From the NCBI RefSeq assembly GCF_019097595.1, contig NC_080711.1:10431428-10495427 (forward strand): a stretch of DNA of 64,000 nucleotides, written 5' to 3'. This document shows positions 15,783-30,700 of this stretch, one piece after another; positions within the stretch are counted from its first letter, which is position 1; every line of letters begins with the position of its first letter. The DNA comes from Hemibagrus wyckioides. Its lineage: Eukaryota > Chordata > Actinopteri > Siluriformes > Bagridae. The notes below the pieces were generated by a model. It saw only the letters and a program-made list of their open reading frames with translations. It was not told the DNA's origin and ran no database searches. The position numbers and the translations under genes were made by a program.

Positions 15783-18700
15783 CTTTCGGTAGAGAGAAAA
15801 CATTTCTCTGAGTCACACACACTCCATAAAGTTTTTATTTTGCAGAGAAATTAATAAATAAATGAAGAAAAAATAAATGAAGTGGAGATTAAGACAAGGA
15901 CAGAGGAGAGAAAGGAAAAAAATGTAAGAACTACTGCAGATACAAATGGCCATTTTACTGCTAGCTGCTTCATAAGGTATTTAAAAACAGTCTGATTTGT
16001 TCAATCACTTCTAGATTTAGTAGAGATAGGTAATATATCACAAGAGGTGTGAAAATACATGTTAATGGGACGTATGCAGCAAGCAGGTGATGACATTAAA
16101 ATGTAGTACACATTAAATTCTTTTCATCCACAGGTGATTAAAGTTTGTGCCACAAAACATGCTTTTATGTTTGTAATAAACTGAATTTAGTGATTCTACA
16201 AATATTATCCATTAATTTTAATAATGAAAGTACAAGTATTGTAAGTATATTATTATTCATTCACCCCTCCAAATCATTAAATTCAGGTGTTGTTTTTCAG
16301 GGGTTGGGTCTCGGCCCCTTAGTTCCAGTGAAAGGAACTCTTAATGCTTCAGCATACCAAGACATTTTGGACAATTTCATGCTCCCAAATTTGTGGGAAC
16401 AGTTTGGGGATGACCCCTTCCCGTTCCAACATGACTGGACACCAGTGCACAAAGCAAGGTCCAAAAAGACATGGATGAGTGAGTTTGGTGTGGAGGAACT
16501 TGAGTCCTGACCTCAACCTGATAGAACACCTTTGGGATGAATTACAGTGGAGATGTCGAGCTTTGCAACTATAACAGCTTCAACTCTTCTGGTAAGGCTT
16601 TCCACAAGGTTTAGGAGTGTGTTTATGGGAATTTTTGACCATTCCTCTAGTCAGGTAGGGGTCATCCCCAAACTGTACCTACAAAGTTGGGAGCGTGAAA
16701 ATTGTCCAAAATGTCTTGGTATGCTGAAGCATTAAGAGTTCCTTTCACTGTAACTAAGGGGCCGAGCCCAACCCCTGAATTCAATGATTTGGAGGAGTAT
16801 ATATATTTTATATAAATTATATATTATTAGCTCTTAAGTGATGACAAACATCACATGACAAACGCGAGAAGCGTTCACACTGTGTGACATCAAATCCAAT
16901 GTTAAATGTCAATTAGCCTGCATCTCTAGTCCCCTCTGGCTGAAAAATTGACACTCAGCAGGTGCTCAGCTGTAATGACACCATGGGGCACTTTGCTGCA
17001 TTAGTTATGGAGAAACATGCAGAGTAGCTGAACCAATGAAAAAAAGCTTTACTTTAAGCCATTGACCAGAAGGAGGGATTTAAGGGATGTCGCTGGTGTT
17101 ATACACATGCAGGTAATGTCAGAAAGGGAAAACCCATGATCATACAAGTCAAAAATTAAGAGACATGGAAGCATGACACACATTACAGTAAGAATACAAG
17201 CAGCTATATTGAATCTGTGCTTGGAAGGTCATTTTATTGATCCAGGTTGTGTTTAGCATTATCTCCCAATTCTTGTATACTGGAGATAGACATGTGTCTG
17301 AAATCACCTACTGTTACAGTACCTCCTGCAGTCGATTCAGTACCTAATGTTTGTCCACTGATAATGTATATACTGATCAGTATATGTGATATATCTGGAT
17401 GTACTACATCCTATATTTTTTTTTGTTATAGTTAAGAAGTAAAAAAACGTGTTTGGGTGTCATTAAACAAGTACGTATTAATCACAAGGAACAACGTTTC
17501 ATACCTATAGCAGTTATGCAGCCTTGTGCTAATAGCTTTTCTGCTCCTCTCATGTTGCTTTACAGACAAACGCAGTACCCACTGGCTCCATACTGCAGTA
17601 TTTCAGCAGAAGGGTATTCTAACCTCCTGTTTTCTAAAATTCAGACATGCTACTGCTTTGGAGTACTGCTTTTCACCTACTGTATAATAGGGTAATAGGG
17701 ATATTGGGACACAGGTCATGTATGATTGTCTGGAAATGACTGAAAATGTTTACAGACTTTACTAGGAGGATGCTGCACATGCTCACTCTCAAAATCTGAT
17801 CCATTATTTTGGCAAGAGTATGTGGGAGTGATTTGCACCAGTACCACCACAACATACCTACACTACAGATCACATGTTAGTGCCTCTGTACCCCAATGAA
17901 ACATTATAAAATAAACATTCTGAGATGAGTAAACCTTCTCCGACAGAAAAACACACATAGATTTTGGTTACACGTCAAATCAGAACAAATAATGATCTTT
18001 CTACATACCAATCCACTCATCCACCCAGGCAAAGGCTTGCCTGTGACCTAGGGACAACACGTCCCTTATCACCTTGAAAGAGAGAGACAGAGAGAAGGCC
18101 TGGTTAGGAAGATGGTCTTTATTATGTGCCTAGTCAAGGACAGAAGTCATGATTAATTTACTGTGCATCTCTGTTCAGGTTTCTGTACGAGTAAAGGATC
18201 CTCAGTCAAGGACAAGCTGTACTGAGGGAGATTGAGGTGAGTGAGGTGGACCTCAGAGGTGAGGGGAGATAAGGGGTAATAAAGCACAAGAGAAGGAAAG
18301 AGAAAGACCTTGTGAACAAACTGCTCCACACGTGTCTGCAGCCCCCACACCTCGAACTTCACCGTCACTAGCTTATAGGAGCACATGATGGGGTCCTGAG
18401 TGTCTCTCCAGCCCTCCTGCAGCAAACCCCGTGCTGTCTTCTCTGACTTAAAGCTGCGCAGGTCCTGGTGGAAGAGAATTAAACATTGCCAATAAAAGTC
18501 TCATTCCTATCCTCTGCATCACTAGTCTTCTGTCTAATGTTTTGAAAGCATGATAAAAATTAATTAGGTAAATTCTTTAAAATGCAAACATCTGGAATAA
18601 TTGCCACAGGTTTTTGACAGTGTACAGGATTACCTTTTGCACATTATGCCAGACTGTACTGATCTGCCCGTGGATGCTTGTGCAGAGGATTTCCACAGGA

Positions 18701-21700
18701 CTGTGATCATGGCTTTAACTGGGTCATTGCAGGACATTCATCCTTTTTATTTACAGGTACCTCAACATTATTACAGCTTTGTGTGGGAAATGACTGCACT
18801 GCACTGAAACCTTTCTCCCAGCTTAAGTGCTCAGTCCCCACAGCACGATGCTGCAGTCACTGTACTTTATTACACAAATACCTTTTTTTCTGGTGTGGAC
18901 AATATGAGATTTCTGCCACACATATCATTTTACATTTCAACTGAAAAACACTGCATTGGCTTCATCTGACCACCCTTCACTTCTACTAAACTAATCACCA
19001 CATGTTTTTTCCAGCAAACTTCTGATGTGTCTTTCTTGGCATATTATGTAGCACTAAGCTATTAACCCTTCTTGTCAATTTGAAGTTCAGTGTTTAAAGT
19101 CTCTAAATGTATGTTTGACTCGTTTTTTGCTTCATACTTAACCCTCCTATTATCCTTGGGGTCAATTTGAACCCATATACAATATACAAATCATCTTTTT
19201 GTTAAGTAACTATTTTATCCCTAATGAGCGAGCCTGAGGCGATGGTGGCAAGGAAAAACTCCCTGAGATGATATTAGGAAGAAATCTTGAGAGGAACCAG
19301 GCTCAGAAGGGAACCCATCCTCATTTGGGTGACACTGGACAGTAAGTAACGTAAATATGAATAATGTCCTTTCTACAACAGCAACTAAGGGCTCATGAGT
19401 AACTATTAGGTCAGTGTAGTTTCTGAGTTCATTATAGACTTAACACTAATTCCTTGCTGTCGCAAGCTGACAGATGTAACGGCATTTCTGTGACGGTGTG
19501 ATAGTGGTTCTATCCACAGCAGTCTCCTGGTCACACGGTGTCCACACTGATCTATCCACAGCATTAGTGAGCGCCACCAAGCGACAAGACTCCAACCAGG
19601 GGTAGAGCATCTGGATGGATCAGGCAGGTCCGCAAAGAATAAGTGGTCACATTACAAACTCAGAACACTGGGAGCTCGGGAGTGGGATGTATAGCGTCCC
19701 AAAAACTAAATCTAGGTCAATGCATTCACTGACTAGATTTATAGAATTAGCTTTAGGTCCAGTGGCTGGATTTTTGTACCTTTGTACCACTAGCAGACGT
19801 CTAAATGTTTTTTTTCTTTTTTATCCATACGGTTAACACCATCTGATGCTACGTTCACACATACAGCGACTCGCAGCAACAAAGCAACCAGAGACCATAC
19901 ATTTGAGAGTTCTCATCTTCAGGGGACATGAGCAGCAACTTGATGTGGGTGTGTCTAGGGGATGCAACGAAGTTTCGAAAACTTCATGCTATCTGTTGCA
20001 ACGACTACCAGTGGGAAAGAGGATAATAGAGTGTATGTGATCTATGAAAAGAAGGACACACTTCTTCTCTTTCATATTGTACGATATGTTGCATATATAC
20101 ACTGCTGAATTTTATATACAAATACTCTCCCTCCAAAATGTTTCCTTTTAACAGCAAGAAAACTGAATTTTAATGCTAGTTGCACCAGCTGCTTATCTTA
20201 TTACTATGGCAACTAGTAGTAGGAATGGCTAGTGGTATCGAAAATCAAAGGCTTGGTAAGACCTTAGGGAAAAACAACACAGAGAATAAATGATCCATCC
20301 ATCCATATTCTGTACCTCATGTCCCAGGCAGGGTTAAAGGGAACCCTGGGGACTCATGGCACAAGACATACACTGGGTGGGGTTAGAGATGTCAATCAGC
20401 CTACCACACATGTGTTTGGACTGGGGGATGAAACTGTGGTGAACTCTGTGCACCCCTAAACCTGTTGGTTAGCCACCGTGCCCCTTGCATGTAAACTAAG
20501 TCTTTAAATAACTTGAGTATATCTGTGACTGTATTTGAGTAGAGGAGTGTGCATTCTTTGAAATGGCGGTGTGTTGTTATCATTGGCAGCCATATTTGTA
20601 GGATTTCCATGCAGTCATGACAAGTGGGTGTTTTTTTTTTGTTTTGTTTCATTAAGCCTGTTATTATAATGATTCACAGGTAAATATTAAAACCAATTTT
20701 CAGTGAAATTTGTCTGTGCCAGTAAATAAAATATTGAAGAATTATGTAAGCATCAAATATCAGCTTTGCATTTTATTAACGTTTTCCAATACAATATAAT
20801 TCCGCCGTTTCGAGAATATCATTTTCAGTGCTTGATAATAAACATACCGCAGAAAAAGAAAACAAGGTTTTCACTCAGATATTAGAATTGTTGAGAACAA
20901 ACCTCTGGATAGTTTTGCAAGACACTATATCACCCAGAGGGAATTCACACAACATACATACTGCATGGTAATGAGTCTCTTTCCCCTCAGTCACTGATCT
21001 ATAAATAGTGTTCTATGGAAGGTGTTTTGGAGGAAGCTCATGCCGTGTGGCACAACAGGAGGTTCATCTTTATCCTAATGTCACAAGCTGCCACTAATCA
21101 GACATTTTCTTTTAAGCTAATGACTCGCATGTTGGAGAGGAAGGATTGCTTATGAATAGGGGAGGAGATCTCGTTGCGTTCCCAATTGGGGTTTGAATTG
21201 TCTGAGCAGCAATCACTGTAATTGCTCGGGTAACTTAAGGCACATCATAGAGATAGGACAGATGAAATATCCAGCCAAAAGGGAGATGAAAAGAGTCTTT
21301 CACATGATGAAATATGGCTACGTGAAGTGGGTACAGTGAGGAAATACACGGACTGAGAAGATCAGAGCAGTTGAAAACCAAATATCAAAATATCTTTACC
21401 CTTTATTAATAAAATTAAAAAAGCTAAAATGGTGGTGATCATTATCTAAACAAGTTAGTGATTAGCTTTTTTAGTGTTATAAAGGCTGGTTTTTTTCTCT
21501 TACTCTGGAAATGATTTATAGATTCTCACACCAATCTGAAATCATTCAGTGAGGCTGAAACGCAAGCAGTTCTACAGCCGAAACGTTTTAATAAAGCTAT
21601 TTTCATAGAAGCACTTTTAGAGCATTACACTGCTCTAGCAACATGCTTGATGAAAGCTATTCAATCTGCTGAAATTATATTTGCCAATTCAAAAAGTTTA

Positions 21701-22657
21701 TTTATTTATTTATTTATTTATTTAATACAGAAATTAATAAATAATTCCAAATCAAGTTTTAAACCACCTCAATGCCAGGGCTTTCAAAAAAAATAATGGT
21801 ATTTAATAATAATTAATCTTAATAAAAATTCCATGATCTACACATAAAACCTTAAAGAATTATAAATCATGTGAATTAATGTACATGATTTATTGCCAAG
21901 AGAAAAAACCAAACACTGAAAGTAGCCACAAAATAGAAATCAAAGTTTAATATGAATAAATCATTAATTGAAAGAATCAGTGAATGAACTTATAAGCATC
22001 CATCCAACATCTATACCCACTTTATTCCTAATTAGGGTCACAGGGATCTGCTGGAGCCTATCCCAGCACACATTGGGCGAAAGGCAGGGGTACACCCTGG
22101 ACAGGTCACCAGTCCATCACAGGGCCACATATAGACAGACAACCACACACTCACTCCTATGGGCAATTTAGAATTACCAATCAACCTAATATACATGTTT
22201 TTGGACTGTGGGAGGACACCGGAGCACCAGCAGTAAACCCACACAGGCACGGGGAGAACATGCAAACTCTACACAGAAAGGCCCCTGCATGTTCGAACCC
22301 AGGACCTTCTTGCTGTGAGGCAACAGTGCTAACCACTAAGCCACCACTAAACCGCCATGCTGCCCAACTTATAAGCAAAATTTAAAAACAAATGAATTAG
22401 ATAAACACTTTTAAAGTGTGTATATATTAATGTACGAAATAAGTAGAGTTGAAAAGAGTTTGGAGAAAAGTGTTTCTCCTGATAGCTGGACATGTTTGTC
22501 AGTGAGAGATAATAGAGTGTGTCAGGAGAAAACGACCAGCCATGAGAGATTACTTCATCACCAGATTACACAAGAGCAGCCTGCCGTTTCCAACCAAGTC
22601 TAATAATATATCAGTGCTCATTAGTTCTGACTGGCCCTGCTGTCAGTCTGCAGCCGA

Positions 22658-22695
<38 letters not shown>

Positions 22696-24638
22696 ACTGG
22701 CTCTACCATGGGGATGTAATTGCTGATTTTTTACTGAACAACCCTGGAGATGTAATGAAGCTGGGTCAAAGGTGGAAAGCTGTTGTCATTATTGTGTGTG
22801 TGTGTGTGCGTGTGTGTGTGTGCATGTGTGTCTTTCCACCCCCGCGGTCTGAAATGACATCAGCACATGCTCGAATAGATGAGACCCGTCTCTTGATTAC
22901 AGAGAAAGTAACAGTCTCTCATTTCTTTTGATGACATGCAATCTCAGCGTGTGTCTCTTCATACAGTCTTTATTTTTGAATAAGCGACTTTCTAAACCAA
23001 ACACTGCTTTTGTTGATATATACTTAACACACAGTACCTGACATAAGCACATGCATTTCCAGCCATAAGATGGCACTTTAATTGAATTTACACAACAGCT
23101 CTGCTGACATCTCGAATCTGATGCGCTGATACATTTGTATCAACTATGGCTTTATATGAATGTCCTCTATTATCTTCTAACACGTTCGATATTAGAAGCT
23201 AATATGTTATTGTTCTAAGATGTATTGTTTGTATAGTAATTCACAAGGGCTTGGGCGTATGACAGACACTCTGCATAATCTAATTACATTGATGGAAGAA
23301 GCAACATCATAAGCTTTTTGACTTATAAACTTAAAAAAAGGAGGACTGGTGAAGAAATGCCTGTTTACAGATGCTATCATTAAAAGAGAACAAGAACTAG
23401 CATGTCTCATGCATGCGCCATACCATTAAATGTAACTATTAATGGATGAAGTATTTCATTGATAATAATAAACCTTAAGTATTTCAATAATAATAATAAA
23501 CCTTCTCAGTGGTAGCATCACACCACCACATCATGAATTCATTTCCTATAACATCACAGAATGATGCCTTTCCTTGCCCTGTCTTTCTCTTACCTCAGAT
23601 TCTTTGTAGTAGCGCTCTGGGATTTCATCATATGCAATGTCAATGAAACACACCTCAGTGTCCTCATCTCTGGGCTCGTCAAAGATCTGCAGCAAGAAAG
23701 AGAAGTGCAGGAAAGTGAGGGTGGGGGAAAAAAATCGCTGCATGAAACAGAAACATTACAGAACTTTTGAATACATGTTGTTATATCACTTGAAATGTCT
23801 TTTCCTGATCCACGAAATCTATTGACGCTCCTTTTGTTCCCCAAACCTCTGTGTTGCTTGAAATGCCCATCCCTGGTTATTATCAATAATTCTAATTCAG
23901 TCACTGTGTATGAGGGAGGATCTGTCTGTCTAGCATTAGAACATAGGAGTGTATTTTATATAGTGCACATCCATATGTGGGGCAGCCACGGACTCTTCTA
24001 CTGAAGGTGATTAATGAATGTTATTTTCGTCTTCTCACTTTGTCATGGAGAGAATTTCTGGAATTAGAAATGATTAGTTTTTCATGGGGGGCTTTAAATT
24101 TGACAGAAACATGTCGTTTGACCTATGACAAGTAACATAGCCTGTGCAGTGATGTTACCGCCATGCACACTGGGAGTTCAGTTTTCTAGCATACATCCTC
24201 CGTGACATACTACACACCAGCTTACACACTTGTTTAGTGTATTAAAGACGAGCTAATCTTTGTCTTGCCATTGTCTAAGTGTGCAATTACATCATGTCTA
24301 TATTATTATCCCATGTTTCTGCCTGATTCTGTCCTATGATGCTTAGAATGTAATTAAAGCTCATATCATGGGCTGCCAGTAGACATGTATCAGTGTCTCC
24401 AGTCATTGTACATAAAATCATCTCGAGTGCACCTTGCATTTCAGAACAGTTAAGTCTGACCTTATGACCTTTAACCCTATTGAGCTAACGAAGATAATGT
24501 CAAGAGACATAATGACCTCTACATTGCGAGAAATTATGTCTCAAATGAAGTAAATATATGGAATATTTCTGAGAGATTACTATATAACAAATATAAGACC
24601 ACAATGCATATTTTTAGCCATATTTACAAATTTAATTA

Positions 24639-24722
<84 letters not shown>

Positions 24723-27700
24723 TAGATTTTTAGATTCCTGTAAAGCTGCTTTGCAATATTGTACATTTTTAAAAGCGCTATACGATTAAAATTGAATTAA
24801 ATTCTAGAAAAAAAACCTAAATATGCAAAATTACCTTTCAAAAGAATAAGAAAATTACAAGCTTCAAATTAATAAAAAATATCTAAATAGGCTTAATAAT
24901 CTTCTTTATATGATAAAGAGAAATACTCATTGAATCTGCCGATAAACAAGTTTTCTTACTAAAATCTATATTTTTAAACATGACAAGTAATTACATCAGA
25001 CAGACGAGTCACTAATGGGTCAAGCATTAAAAAGATCAGAAAGTTTATGGATTATAATTTTATTTTTGTTATTGGTCGACACGGCATGCTTCCTCGTTTA
25101 ACCAAAAGGAGGAGCTGTGGATTTCTAGATGAGAGACTGAGCTTGCGAGTGTCAGGAGCCGTGGTATAATATTGAGACCTCGCAGTTGCTTCATGTTTCT
25201 GTTGCTCACGTTGAGACTCCAGAGTGTTCTAAGCCTCATAAAGACTTTAATGGTTTCGGAGCATGCTTCTGTATTAAAGCATTCACTGAGAACCCTGCTC
25301 TTTCCTTTTAACAGCAGGCGTCTGTTAGAGAATGTGAGGCTTTAGAGAGTCTAGCAGTACAGCAAGTGACTGGAATTTTAGAGAAAAACAAAGAAAGTAT
25401 TAAAGAATGATATAGAGAGAACATGTTAAGGAAGAGGAATACGATGGATCAAGAAAGATATATATGTCTAAAGAAATGGTCACATGAGAAGGCAAGGCTT
25501 GAATGAAAATGAAAAATACGTATTTATTCATGTATTGTGTACAGATCACACGGAGAAAAAAAAGAAAAGTGTAATAAATGAAACAGGCTCTACACTGAGT
25601 TACATGATCACAGCAATATGCAGCCAATGTTCCTGATTCAGCCGTTAACACCGAGAGGCTATTTTAACAGAAACTCAGTTCAAAGACGGACTGTTAGCTG
25701 TGAATACAACAAGTGTGGTGATGGCATTATGTGCTGTGATGGAATGGACAGATGCGTACAGCATTACTGCCTCCAGTGAAAAAAAGAAACAGGGATCTTC
25801 AAAGAGTCTTCAGCAATCAAACAGAGAGAGAGAAAAAAAAATAGAGATAACCACTAGGCTTTCATATAACGCCTGCCAGCTACAGAAATTCAGCAGAGAG
25901 GGTTGTGTTGAACGCCACAGGTGCAGCCTGACTGGATTCAGATAAATAGTTTTAGTGTTTGCGGACAAAAACAAGCATGAGCTTTGCTACAGCTTGTACT
26001 CTGATCTGTAGCCAAAGAAAACCTGAAGAGGATAAGATCGTTTGTGGACAATTTATGATGCAGAACTGTACATCCTGTGGAACATCACGGCAGTCCCTCT
26101 GCCTCTATTACAGGACATCTTTCACAAACACTGTCTCAGTAATGCCACCAGAATAGTGGCTGACATCTCCTATCCCTCCTATATACTCTTTGCCCCACTG
26201 TCAGGATCTGGCAGAAGATACTAGAGTGTCTAGGCCAACTCCACCAGATTCCTGAACAGCTTCATTCCACAAGCTGTCAGGACCTGTAATGATAAAATGT
26301 TTCTTACCCACCTCCCACAGAATTAACGAGTCCAACCCCATCATGCACTTATCACTTCAATTCACTACACACACACTCTCACACATTACATGGACACCCA
26401 TAATGCACTGTTCGCTTACATCAGGATTACCTCTCATACAGCTACAGCACTATAATCACTTTTTTTTTCACTCAGGGGTGACTATGCTGCTAGGTGTGTG
26501 AGGCTCACACACCAGTCCACTCACTGGGGTTAGGATTAGGGTTGGAGACTTGCATTAATAAACAGGTGTACAGATATTCCTATTAAATTGGCCAGTGAGT
26601 GTTGCAACCTCTGAAAATTGATCTTTCAGTCCTTTTTTGGACTGCACAGATTCTGCTGTAAAAAAAAAAAGGAAAAAGAAAAGAAGAAGAAGCCATTTCT
26701 TTAAAATAGGTTTGAGAAAAGGGATGACATCAGCGGAGGTGGGAGTACTGTGGCCATATTTCTTGGGCACATTCTTGTTCCACGCCATTAGTCATAAAAC
26801 CTGTGCTTCAAGCTCAACGTCCCTTATCATCATCTCCTTCAAGTGTCATTGTTCACACATGCTCCTCAGGCATCATTTGTCAGGTATGGTTCCTAACGCA
26901 ACATCATTCAAGTATCAAACCTCATTACTTTAAGGCGTCAAATGGCGCTTGTCAAGCCTCGGGTATTGCATTCGAGTGTTGTGTCAGGACTTAATGAATA
27001 CTGCGACTTACCATGTGATTCATTGTTTCTATGAAGGAACTGGTCATCTAGTTTGCATTCAGTTTAAAAATGTTATTAGGCTTTCTATTTTAAAGTATGC
27101 ACCTTAAAATAGAATGGGAACATAATTATTTTACTGACAAGGCACACGGATAAAGCTAATGTTAGCACCAGAGGGGAAGAATTGAATCAGAAACTCTACG
27201 TGAGTTATTGTGTGCACAGAAAGTCTAATAAGCCTAGCCAGACAGCTCATACGGTGTATACGTTACTGCACAGGATGAGCCGCAGCTCTGGAAATAGAAT
27301 ACCGAATAATTCTTTCATGCTGCTCCATGTTATTTCTCATAACTGGGATATTTTCCATAGAGTGGAAGCAAACAGATCTGAATATTAAAGTTATATTTAA
27401 AAAGAAGAAGAAGAAGTCTTTTGTTTCAATATTTAATGAGCTAATACTTTTAATTCATGTCTATGGGCATTGTGTACGACTTTTTATCTGCCGTGCTTTT
27501 CATTAAAGAGTTAAAAACACAAAGTGGCGGGGGCGGTGGTGAGAGCAGCAGTTGTTTCTTTAGGCTATGTGGATTCATAAGCTCAGAAAATGATAATCAA
27601 CCGTCAGTGAAGTATCAGGAGAACTAGTCAGATCCCAAAATTCTCCTAAAACACATTAATTCGCACATCAATATTTAATCTTTAATATTTTTAAAATGCA

Positions 27701-30700
27701 CACACACACACACACACCACAGGTACTTACTCACATTGTCATTGCAGCCGTTGTTGTCCTCATATTTTGTCTCTATGTGAATGGAAAACTTCGGCAAGAA
27801 AGAACACTGCAAAGGGCAAAAAAAAAAAAAAAACATTAAATGATTCATTAAAAGCTGACAAAAGAATTAAAACAATCCCCCTGCGATATTATTTTTGTGT
27901 TTTGTTAGTCCTACCTCCACACTGATCCTGTCGCTGGTTTGTTACCTGACTGTGTTCACCTTTTCCGTCTTACTCCTTGATTACTTTATCTGCTTAAATC
28001 CTGCTGTATTGACATATCCTTGCAAAGTCTCATCATGCAATTAGATACTTTTAATAATTCCAGTGAACTATTTTCACATAGATTTTAGATTTGCTCACAT
28101 AAAGCTGTGTTTGTACAGTAGATATTTATCCTGCTTCTCACCACACATTACATACATTTATTGATGTATACTCTGTAGTGGTGTTTGGCTTCTAGAGTTT
28201 AAATATGTACCACTGTGGCCTTTTTAGAATCATGTTGCAATTAATCTGCCAAATAATAAATTATATAATTATAAAAAAAAAAGAGTAATACAGTATAAAT
28301 AATGGCCTACTGCTGTTTATATAGACAATAATATCAGCCAAGGACACCAACGAGCAGGTAGTTAAAAATATTTGTTTATATTTCCATTTATTTATATAAG
28401 GTTTTTTTTTTTAAAAGAGCCAGTATTCAAAAGAGAAATCTACGCTCTATTGGTTGACAATGAACTATAGAAATATTATACGAAACAGGCTTAAATAAAC
28501 GCAATATTTAAAAATGCACCATAGTCTCCAGGAACTCTGCAGGAATGGTCTTGTTGAGCATTTGCCAGATACTTGTGCTAGGAGGTTAAGACTTGGCTAT
28601 GAATGGATCTTTTAGGAAAATACTGACAGTAGTGATGGGACAGAAAAATTAGTGTTTTACAATGACCATCCCAGATTTTAATCCGGTTGAAAACTTGTGG
28701 TTTGAGTTAAAAAAGGGAAGTTCACATACACAAAGCATACTGAAATGTTCTGAATGGAGGAGTGGGTAACTTTTCAAGAACTTTCCACACTTCTAGAAGC
28801 AGCTCAGTCATATAATTCTCTCCACACAAGTGATACAGTATCAAACAGTTCTGAACTCAGTGTTATACAGAAAAGGTTTAATGTAAACATTAAAAACTCT
28901 ATGGCAATATTCACAGCCACAAGGTTTTGAATATCTTCAGATGGTTAAATTGGCTGAGCATATAAATGGCATATGGCATAGCTAGAAGGCGTCTCTTACT
29001 GCTGAGAAAGCTTGGGAAAAAAACAGCATCTTTTTGGCTGCAGTAAACCCCACAGAATAACTCCAAAACTTAAATCCCCACCTGAATGCTGGAACAGATA
29101 TTGTCGGAGTCTTAGATCCGGTTAAGTTCACTTCGAACTGCTGTTAAACAAACTGCTCCACTATGCTCGCAGCGAAGCACAGCCACATTTTACCGGCCGG
29201 GTGTGTGACAGCCGGCTGTAATGATGAGCTATTTTCCAGCTTGTTGGGATTTACAGCCCTGTTCTCAACCCCTTCCTGCTCTCATTCCTCACTCCTTCCT
29301 CTCTTCCCTACACAAACGCAATGCTGCTGGGGTCCCCTGGAGAGCCAGTCGTACTCTGATTTGATTAAGTCCAGTCTTAGCAATTACTTTGGAGATAGGA
29401 GATACAAATACACTTGACAGAAATGGGAGGGATATGGGCATGGCAGAGGAAGTGATCAACAACAGCTTCATAAGGCGGTGGAAATCACTTCGCAAAACTG
29501 TGCACACTTTACAACTTATGACAGAGTTGCACACACTGCACAACTGCCAAAAAAAAAGTTCAGTGGTAATAATGCTCCAGTCAATTCTGTCTGAAAATGC
29601 TGACAGCAAGAAAGTTGAAAATTTTAATGCAAAGAATATGTGCATGCTGCATGTTATTGCCACAGTTCAATTAATGCCTTCTGCATTATCCGGGCTTTAT
29701 TTATGATCTTTTCTCTCTAGGGCTTTTCACACTGTGCTTAACCCTGGTTTATCGCTATTCTAAAGCCTGCTTTTAACCCCGGGCAGAGGAATATTTCACG
29801 CTTTAAATTAAGAAGTGGGTCAGCATCACTCTTTACCTGGGGATAAAAGCGGGATTGCGGTGCCAAATTGTGTACAGTGAAAAATGTAGTGTTAGAATGT
29901 TACGACTAGATGCTTTGCAACAGATTCCCTATCAGAAACTTCCAGGATTAGAGTTTGCTTGGTGTCATTTATTTCGAAAGCACACTGTTTAAACTGGTCA
30001 TATTTATCAAATCATGATTGTCGATGCCGGTAACCAAAGGAATGTATAATTAAGAAAGAACAGATTTTGAATACGCAAAATTAACTGATAAAAATAAATC
30101 TAAATCAGGTGAGTTAGTTAGATGATACTACTGTAGCTGTATCATCTATCATCTAACATCACTGAGTTGTGTGAGCAGTATTTGTTTTTTCATATTAACA
30201 AAAAGAGGCAGGTGCATTTTTTGCAAACAACAACAACAACAAAAAAGCAATGAAAAAAAGCCTAGTCTGTTTTGAACCATCAGATATGGTCTACTTGTCA
30301 GAAGGATTTGCGTAGGAGGATGTAAGTGCAGGTGAAATATCTGTGATAACAGTAATAAATAATTAAACATTCCAAATAAAGATGAGATGATCAATGAACA
30401 GGCTATGGCAGTTAACGGTTAACGGGAACAATGGTCTATACTGGAAACAATCCAGTGAAGAGAAGGCTTGGTATTGTCACATGTACATGGAGTAAACTGG
30501 ATGAATACATCACCCCAATTAACAGACAGACTAATCAAAGGGAAAACTCAAAACAGGCAAGACCGATCATTACACATTAGGCCAACAACCTTTGCCTTCG
30601 ACAATACATGGGCGGAGACATGAACTGAAACCAAACTCACGTGGCAACGCAAACAAAACAAACACATGAAAACACAGAACAAGGTGGACAATGAGCACCG

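Larger units (their letters stand above)
18465..23593 (-). other. pitpnc1: pitpnc1 intron with scattered repeats
   Basis: An intron of about 5.1 kb. It contains the repeats listed at 19215-19640, 19850-20060, 20293-20478 and 22004-22368 and the microsatellites near 21705, 22664 and 22795. Other parts (18600-19190, 20480-22000, 22840-23590) show nothing I can classify. Confidence 0.6.
23687..27734 (-). other. pitpnc1: pitpnc1 intron
   Basis: An intron of about 4 kb. It holds a large TA tract (24640-24718), an L2-like LINE remnant (26060-26300) and a CA run near 27697. The rest shows no exon or repeat that I can classify. Confidence 0.6.

Noticed and set aside
22542..22931. 129-aa ORF with RERERERE and VCVCVRVCV runs
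   Set aside because: Low-complexity translation of (GA)n and (TG)n microsatellites.
29718..29885. Possible MITE with ends cttttcacactgtgc and acagtgaaaaa
   Set aside because: The inverted similarity is short and no target duplication was found; kept only as a remark in the intron entry.
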